This document shows, in pieces, positions 58,303-64,000 of a DNA stretch of 64,000 bases. Origin of the DNA: CAWAHD01 sp963781785 (lineage in GTDB: Bacteria > Planctomycetota > Planctomycetia > Isosphaerales > Isosphaeraceae). A model generated the notes under the pieces. The model was not told the origin of the DNA, did no database searches, and saw nothing but the letters and a program-made list of their open reading frames with translations. Location of the stretch: contig CAWAHD010000005.1 in NCBI GenBank assembly GCA_963781785.1, forward strand, positions 682,001 through 746,000, written 5' to 3'. The translations under genes and the position numbers were made by a program. Numbering within the stretch: the first letter of the stretch is position 1; each line of letters begins with the position of its first letter.

Positions 58303-60695
58303 TTAATTGACGAACAAAAACTCATTACTGTTGACGATCAGCCGGCAGAGGTTGGCGAGCCCGTGGCGGGCGGCATAGCGGGTCAGAACGTCCTGTTCCT
58401 CGGTCGATGGCGGGCGGCCAAACGCCAGAAGGACGGCGAGGCGGACTTGCTCGTCGATTTTCGGGCTCGCCTGCCGCAGCCGCTCTCCCAGCGGCTCGCA
58501 CTGGCGCACGACGAACGGGTTATTGAGCAGCTCGAGCGCCTGGAGCGGAGTGGTGGACTCGTTGCGGACGGCCGTGAGCTGCGAGGGGTCCGCGGCGTCG
58601 AGGGCATCGTAAAAGGGGTCCGGGAGTGTGCGGAAGACAAATCGGTAGAGGGCGCGGCGGCACGAGCCCGGGCTATCCCAGCTATACCTGGTGTAATCGA
58701 CGACCGGGGTGACGTGCACGCCCGGGCTCTCGGAGAACTGGCGGACCGACGGCCCGCCCATCGTGGTGTCGAGGCGGCCGGCGAGCTGAAGAATCGCGTC
58801 GTGAATCGATTCGGAGTCGAGCCGGCGGCGGTTTTGCCGCCAGAGCCAGCGATTGTCTGCGTCCTGCGCCGCGTAGGCAGGCCGGTGGTAGACGGCCTGG
58901 CGATAGCAGGCGCTCGTGACGATCAACCGGTGGAGCGACTTGAGCGAGCCGCCCGAATCCCGGAACGTCGCGGCCAGCCAGTCGAGCAGCTCGGGATGCG
59001 AGGGGAGACTGCCCATCCGTCCAAAGTCATTGGGGGTCGAGACGATGCCATATCCGAAATGACTCTGCCAGACGCGATTGACGATCGACCGCCAGGTGAG
59101 CGGGTTTCCGCGGTCGACGATCCAGCGGGCCAGGCAGGCGCGACGGCCTGACTCATCGCCCCCCAAGGAAGCCGGGAAGCGAGCGTCGAGCCCGGCGACG
59201 CAAGCCAGAGTGCCGGGCGTCGCCGGCTTGCCGGGAAAATGAATATCGCCGCGCTTCAGGACAAATACGGGCCGCGGCCCGCCGGGGGGCTTGTGTCCGG
59301 CGTCGGGCCGAAGTCGCTCGCCGCCGCAAACACGAGGCTCTGCGGCGGCAGCGCTGCCAGCTCGGCCTTGATCCATGCGGCGAGAGGGGAACCGCTCGCT
59401 CCCGTTTTTCGGGACTCAGCCGCCAACGATTGGCGCAGGCGGTGGAGAACGGGGTCGGCGTCATAGCCGCGCTCGGCCTTGTCTGCTCCGGCGAAGACAG
59501 CCTGGAGACTGTAATAGTCGTCCTGAGAGATCGGGTCGAACTTGTGGTCGTGGCAGCGAGCGCAATGGGCCGTCGTGCTGACGAATGTCGAGATGACGGT
59601 CGAGACCATGTCGTCGCGGTCGATGTAGTGGCCGATCTGGCGGTCGATGCTGTCGTCGCGAATGTCGCGGAGCGAGCTTTCGTCCCAGGGACCGGCCGCC
59701 AGCATCCCCAGGGCGACCACCAGGGCAGGCTCGCCGGGATAGAGAGCATCCGCGGCAACTTGCTCGGCCGCAAACCGGGCGAAGGGCTTGTCCTGGTTGA
59801 ACGATCGAACCAGGTAGTCGCGGTACGGCCACGCGGTTGGCCTGATCCGGTCCTGGTCGTGCCCGTGGGTTTCGGCGAAATGGACCAGGTCCATCCAGTA
59901 GCGTGCCCAGCGCTCGCCATGGTGCGGGCTAGCCAGCAGCCGATCCACCAGGCGTTCGTAAGCCTCGGGCGAAACGTCGTTCCGAAATGAGTCGACCTCT
60001 TCCGGCTCGGGCGGAAGTCCCGTCAAGTCGAAAGAGAGTCGGCGGATCAGGGTGCGGCGATCGGCTTCGGGGGCTGGCTCGAGCCCGTGCTCGCGCAGCT
60101 TCGTGAGGATGAAGGCATCGATGGGGTTCTCGCGCCACCCGCGCGGACCATTCCGGACTGAGGGAACCGCCGGACGCACGAGCGGCTTGAGCGACCACCA
60201 GTCGCCCGACCGGGCCGGCTTCGAGGCGGCGGCTGAGAGACCGGTGGCGCTCCCATCGCGCGGGTCGGGAGCGCCCATCTCGATCCACTGGCGGAAGTCG
60301 GAGACGACCGCCGAGGGCAGTTTGCCCTTGGGCGGCATCGGCTCGACGCCGTCGGCCGCCGTGATGGCCTGGTAGAGGACGCTGCCATCAAGATCACCCG
60401 GCACGACGGCCGGCCCCGAGCTGCCTCCGGTGCGGATCCCCTCGCGCGTATCGAGCCGCAGCTTTCCCTTGGGTTTCTTGAGCTTGCTGGAGTGGCACTC
60501 CTGGCACCGTTCCACCAGCACGGGCCTGATCTTACTCTCGAAGAACGCGATGCCCGCGGCTTGATCGGCCGCGCTTGCCGGCCTGGCGAATGGGCTGATG
60601 GCCAGGATCGTGCCCAGCGCCGCGACGATCGAGAGCCGGGAGACGGCTCGAACGGGAAACCTACCGGCGCGGCGATCGCGGCTGGAACGCTCCAT
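58303..60695 (-). CDS. DUF1549/DUF1553 planctomycete cytochrome-type protein, frameshifted
   Basis: From ATG 60695: signal peptide (LSIVAALGTILAISPFARPA), a single haem motif CQECHS, PSCyt1 (KLRLDTREGIRTGG), then DUF1549 (LIRRLSFDLTGLPPEPEEVD, WMDLVHFAETHGHD, ARCHDHKFDPISQDDYYSLQ). Near 59285 the frame shifts in a run of C and DUF1553 follows (NPLTWRSIVNRVWQSHFGYG, LLNNPFVVRQCEPLGERLRQ). One extra C joins both into a full ~800-residue protein. Probably an outer-surface cytochrome; works with the adjacent DUF1501 protein. Function unknown. Confidence 0.9.
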
Positions 60696-60956
60696 GAACG
60701 CCGAATCCTTCCATTTGCCCGTTGTGGCGCCGATCGTCAAAGGCAAAAAGGCTCGCCTTTTTGGTTCAGGCGGCTGGAATTTGCTTCCAGACCCAACCTG
60801 CGCAGTATTCAACAAGAGTATAACACCGGGCGGCGCGGTGCCGCAACCGGCGGAGGCAGGACCGCCGAGGGCTTGCAGGTCATGGCTCGGGCATCAACCC
60901 GCGTGGAGCGGCATCGCGACGAGTTCCAAAGAGTTGGCGGCCAGGCCCTGACGATG

Positions 60957-61070
60957 CCGCCCCCTTCGGGGCTTTCCAGACAGCCTGGGACCAACTCCGC
61001 GGGGCCGGCGGACCCAGGGCTTGTGCCCTGGGCTTTACGATCCCGCCCCCTTCGGGGCTTTCCAGGCAGG
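60957..61070. repeat. Direct repeats of CCGCCCCCTTCGGGGCTTTC
   Basis: CCGCCCCCTTCGGGGCTTTC followed by CAGACAG occurs at 60958, and again with CAGGCAG at 61045. The 60696-61034 stretch before btuF contains no other recognisable feature. Confidence 0.6.
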
Positions 61071-62016
61071 GTCGCGTACGGCCTGACCGCTGTGTGATGC
61101 CGGGGCCGAATTCGGGCTCAGCGCGGAATAGCGCACCCAGGCATTGCCCTCTTGGCCCGCCGGGTATCCGTGGAGGATTTCCGCCAGGATCTCCACGGTC
61201 TGGACGATCGTGGTCCCGGATCGGTTGAAGTACATGTTGCCGTCCGCCAGAGCCACTTGATCTTGCCGGACCGCGCCAGGTCGAGCCAGCCCGGGAGTGC
61301 TTCCAGTGTTTGCGCCTCGCGCTTCGTGCGCTCCAGGTCAAATCCGCAGGGGGCGATGATGAGCCAATCCGGGTCGGCCTCGCGGATTTCGTGCCAGTCG
61401 ATCACCCCGGAGTGTTGTCCTTTCTCGCCGATCAGAAGACGGCCGTTGGCCGCCTCGACGAGCTCCGGGCCCCAGTTGCCCATCGCAAACAATGGGTCGG
61501 TCCACTCCAGCGCGACCACACCCGGGGCAGGCCGGTGCTTGACCGCGTCGTGGACGGCCATGATGCGGCTAGTCATCGCGCGCGCAAGATCGGCGGCGTC
61601 CTTCCGGCGGTCGAGCGCCGCGCCGATCGAGAAAATGCCGTCCAGAATTCCCTCGACATGACCCGCCGCTAGCGCAAGCACCTGCGGTGCAACCGCGCAC
61701 CCGGCTCGCTCGACGTCCGCGGGCGTCACCGCGAGACGGCGCAATGCTCCTGGGTGATCAGCAGGTCCGGCTTCAGGGAATTGATCAGGTCGGTGTCAAC
61801 GTGATAGAGCGGCTCGCCGGTCTTGAAGCGCCGCCGCACTTCCGCATCGATCTGCCGGCTCGACATGGAGACGTCAAACGCCGGTCGCGTGCACATCGGC
61901 AGCCCGGTCACCCACGGCGGGTTGTCGCATTCGTGCGACCGGCCCACGAGCGATGCGCCGGCTCCCAGGCCGACCACAATCTCGGTCCCGCTGGCCAAGA
62001 GTGAAACGATGCGCAT
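61035..62016 (-). CDS. btuF: BtuF-type cobalamin-binding protein, two frameshifts
   Basis: Three frames give one protein. From ATG 62016: VSLLASGTEIVVGLGAGASL, RSHECDNPPWV, LKPDLLITQEHCAV. After a shift near 61740: LAVTPADVERAGCAVAPQVL, VIDWHEIREADPDWLIIAPC GFDLERT. After a second near 61265: LADGNMYFNRSGTTIVQTVE. The junctions each need one base (one G in GTCTCGCGG; one G in TGGCTCTGG). The SLLPSATEI-like and RSHECD-like motifs belong to BtuF cobalamin-binding proteins. No signal peptide, unlike true periplasmic BtuF, so it may act in the cytoplasm. Confidence 0.8.
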
Positions 62017-62028
62017 CGAACCTCCGGG

Positions 62029-62586
62029 CTATGCCAGCGCCCCTGGGGCACTTTCACGCATCCAAACCACGCGATCTTCGAGCGACGCCAGCCCGCCGAA
62101 CAGGATCGTCGTATACGCCAGGTCGCCGAGAAGGCTGTTCCGGAAGAACGGAATCCCGGCTACATAACAAGCATATAAGCCCGATCCCGAATGCGGGTAC
62201 CCGTGACCCATGGCCCATACGGCAAAATTCGTCACCGCGAAAAATACGATCGATCCAGCCAGGGAGGCTGTGCCGACCTGCCACACCGAGCGCCGGTCCT
62301 TGACAAGCTGCCCGAGCACCGTGGTGGCCAGGATGCAGGCATACACGACCGGCTGAATGCCAATCATGCTGCCCAGCGAGTAGCGCGTGCACGCGAGCAC
62401 GAGATCGCTCAAAAGCATCGCCGCGAGCGGGAGCAGGTACGCCAGCCTCCGACTGCGGAAACACGCTCCTCCCAGGAGGGCCATTGCCGCAATCGGCGCC
62501 ACATTGGGCGGATGCGGCACGAGCCTGGCGAGCGCGGCCGTTACCACAATTCCGGCGAGCACAGTCGAGCGTTTGTTCATATCCAT
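62029..62586 (-). CDS. DUF6580-type membrane protein (ECF-transporter S-like)
   Basis: 185 residues from ATG 62586 behind GGGAG. Five or six hydrophobic helices (PNVAPIAAMALLGGACFRSR, LAYLLPLAAMLLSDLVLACT, IQPVVYACILATTVLGQLV, LAGSIVFFAVTNFAVWAMG). It resembles vitamin-type S components in layout. It follows btuF closely and precedes the Dph6-like gene, so a role in cobalamin or corrinoid uptake is plausible. Confidence 0.78.
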   Translation of the reverse strand: MDMNKRSTVLAGIVVTAALARLVPHPPNVAPIAAMALLGGACFRSRRLAYLLPLAAMLLSDLVLACTRYSLGSMIGIQPVVYACILATTVLGQLVKDRRSVWQVGTASLAGSIVFFAVTNFAVWAMGHGYPHSGSGLYACYVAGIPFFRNSLLGDLAYTTILFGGLASLEDRVVWMRESAPGALA

Positions 62587-62617
62587 TCTCCCATCTTCAC
62601 CCGGAGTGATCCGATAT

Positions 62618-63358
62618 TCAAACTGGCGGTATCTCGCCGGCGGCGCAGGGCAACATGGCGGAACTTCCGGCCAGGAGCAGGTCAGCGTAGTACCGCCCAT
62701 CCCGCACGACGGTTTCTCCGACCTGCACCGCTACGGGCCTTTCAAAGCAGGGCCCGTCGTGGACGAATGAATGAAACTCCCCATATTCCCCGCACGGGTC
62801 GATGCCGGGCGGCAGGTCCGCGAGCAGCCGCTCATCGAAGGCTCGCCCGACGAACCCCGGCCCCACCTTGCCTTCGACGCACGAGAGAATCGCCTTGAAT
62901 CCCATCGCGATGATCTGTCGCGAGAGTTGAAAAGTATCCCGTTTCCAGATGGGGAAAACCCCGGTCATGCCCGCCTTGGCGAGGTTCTTTTCGCGCCACT
63001 CGCGGAGGTCCTCCAGGAACAGGTCGCCGAAGCCGACTGTGTATACGCCCTGCGACTTGAAATCCTCCATGACCCGGCCCATGATGTCCTCGTACACCTC
63101 GTTTGTACACGGCGTGGAACTGGCCGACGGCAGGTAGACCTTTCTGAGGGGCACACCGATCGCGTCGGCTTGTGCCTCCAGTAGCTCTTCGCGCACTCCG
63201 TGGTGGCTGATGCGCTTGAACTCGTCGGACACCGAGGTCATGAGCGCCACCACCTCGTACCGTGGATCAGCCCGCAGCTCATGGAGCGCGAGCGCGCTGT
63301 CTTTGCCCCCGCTCCAGGACATCACGACGGCCGTCCGCCCCGGACCGTTTGCACCCAT
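62618..63358 (-). CDS. Dph6/MJ0570-family ATP-pyrophosphatase
   Basis: 246 residues from ATG 63358. PP-loop VVMSWSGGKDSALALHELRA, central YTVGFGDLFLEDLREWREKN and GFKAILSCVEGKVGPGFVGR, and C-terminal DPCGEYGEFHSFVHDGPCFE. In eukaryotes the family amidates diphthine; bacteria have no diphthamide, so another amidation is expected. Neighbours are btuF and a transport-like gene, suggesting corrinoid salvage or remodelling. Confidence 0.88.
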   Translation of the reverse strand: MGANGPGRTAVVMSWSGGKDSALALHELRADPRYEVVALMTSVSDEFKRISHHGVREELLEAQADAIGVPLRKVYLPSASSTPCTNEVYEDIMGRVMEDFKSQGVYTVGFGDLFLEDLREWREKNLAKAGMTGVFPIWKRDTFQLSRQIIAMGFKAILSCVEGKVGPGFVGRAFDERLLADLPPGIDPCGEYGEFHSFVHDGPCFERPVAVQVGETVVRDGRYYADLLLAGSSAMLPCAAGEIPPV

Positions 63359-63390
63359 GCGCCTGTCTCCGTGTTCGTGCGTCAAAGCAA

Positions 63391-63438
63391 CCGGCTCCCG
63401 GTCATGTCCCTGAAGAAGAGGACACAACCGGGAGCCGG
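63391..63438. other. Long two-part hairpin upstream of the Dph6-like gene
   Basis: CCGGCTCCCGGT pairs with ACCGGGAGCCGG, and inside it TGTCC pairs with GGACA across a purine-rich loop. The fold lies 32 bp before the minus-strand start codon at 63358, so it would be in that mRNA leader, or could insulate it from leuC, which diverges at 63658. No T-run on either side. Confidence 0.6.
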
Positions 63439-63657
63439 ATGATCGCGGCACCTCGCGTTGCATAGTCGGATTCTACTTGCGATGGTGGCGCGACTCAAGT
63501 AGGCAGTCGCGCATCGCCGCCGGTCCAAGGAAGCGAACCGACGGGTTCGGACTGGGCGAGCCGGCCGATCCGCCAAGGGCATGAATATCGGATCGTCGCT
63601 GGTCAGAGCATCTGGTATCCTGAAAGATCCACTCCGGGTATCCGCGCGATGACATTG

Positions 63658-64000
63658 ATGGCCGAGGCAACCATGCCCGAAACACTTTTCGAGAAGATCT
63701 GGAATCGTCACGTGGTCGAGGCGACCGATCAAGCGACGCTCCTGTACATCGACCGCCACCTGGTGCACGAGGTGACAAGCCCTCAGGCGTTCGAAGGGCT
63801 TCGGCTCGCCGGCCGGCGAGTGCGGCGGCCGGACCTGACTTTCGCCACCATCGATCACAACGTGCCGACCGACAACCAGCTCGACATTCGCGATCCGCTC
63901 TCGCGCAAGCAGGTCGAGGCGATGCGAGCCAACTGCCGCGAGTTCGGCGTCACGCTCTACGACATCCAGAGCGGGCACCAGGGGATCGTGCACGTGATCG
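63658..64000 (+). CDS. leuC: 3-Isopropylmalate dehydratase large subunit (runs off right edge)
   Basis: Open to the window end with no stop. From the ATG at 63658 (63649 and 63673 also possible): ETLFEKIWNRHVVEATD, LLYIDRHLVHEVTSPQAFEG, RRPDLTFATIDHNVPTDNQL, REFGVTLYDIQSGHQGIVHV. These are the N-terminal signatures of LeuC, the aconitase-type 4Fe-4S enzyme of leucine synthesis. The cluster cysteines lie beyond the edge. Confidence 0.95.
   Translation, partial: MAEATMPETLFEKIWNRHVVEATDQATLLYIDRHLVHEVTSPQAFEGLRLAGRRVRRPDLTFATIDHNVPTDNQLDIRDPLSRKQVEAMRANCREFGVTLYDIQSGHQGIVHVI

Overview
The window is high-GC DNA that reads as a planctomycete chromosome, most like the Isosphaeraceae/Gemmataceae side of the phylum. 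Marker families supporting this are a DUF1501 protein beside a DUF1549/DUF1553 cytochrome-type protein, a Cys-type sulfatase beside a formylglycine-generating-enzyme-like protein, a giant Ser/Thr kinase with WD40 repeats preceded by a TIGR02999-type ECF sigma factor, an archaeal-type formyltransferase (FhcD), and interspersed palindromic repeats that read as the spurious peptide VGQAFQPD. No rRNA, tRNA or CRISPR array was seen.

Layout. 1-4.3 kb: membrane protein (off the left edge), slipin, a decayed PAS/PP2C gene, a BON protein. 4.3-16.4 kb: a same-strand block of glucose-6-phosphate dehydrogenase, a complete N-type (predicted Na+) F-ATPase in the order beta, epsilon, I, R, a, c, b, alpha, gamma, then phosphoketolase and class I aldolase. 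16.4-18.4 kb: gene fragments and a nitrilase-family amidase. 18.4-38 kb: a stress/membrane-protein island (two CsbD proteins, GlsB/YeaQ, small lipoproteins, TrhA, an RpoD-like sigma factor, two GH13 enzymes, a Pmp3-like peptide, LEA-like, DUF3309, DUF1328, DUF883, holin-like YqjE, an AI-2E-type permease, YihY, DUF2294 proteins, a histidine kinase, CsrA and a glycosyltransferase). 39.5-43.9 kb: FhcD with an orphan MazE-type protein, a P450, and many small remnants. 44-50 kb: WD40 kinase and an ECF sigma gene split by an IS630-type element. 50-60.7 kb: SGNH hydrolase, FGE-like protein, sulfatase, tandem membrane paralogues, DUF1501 and DUF1549/1553. 61-64 kb: BtuF-like protein, DUF6580-type membrane protein, Dph6-like ATPase, and the start of leuC.

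The outstanding signal is a family of nine near-identical leader cassettes (A-I, between 1.9 and 37.3 kb, on both strands). Each has a shared promoter (TTGCNN, 16 or 18 bp, then an A/T-rich -10 box), 59-68 nt of spacer, and a ~107-nt structured RNA ending in a strong GC hairpin plus U-run, followed 18-164 nt later by a gene on the same strand. The controlled genes are almost all membrane or stress proteins or regulators. The terminator stem covaries between copies and a GGA lies in a small hairpin loop in all nine; csrA sits behind copy I. I read this as an undescribed attenuator or sRNA-leader regulon. A covariance-model search is needed before calling it new.

A second recurring feature is single-base losses, mostly in runs of G or C, that break otherwise well-preserved genes (atpI, yihY, DUF2294 twice, P450, a tandem paralogue, DUF1549/1553, btuF twice). 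These look more like consensus errors than independent pseudogenes, so functional reading of those genes should allow for it.
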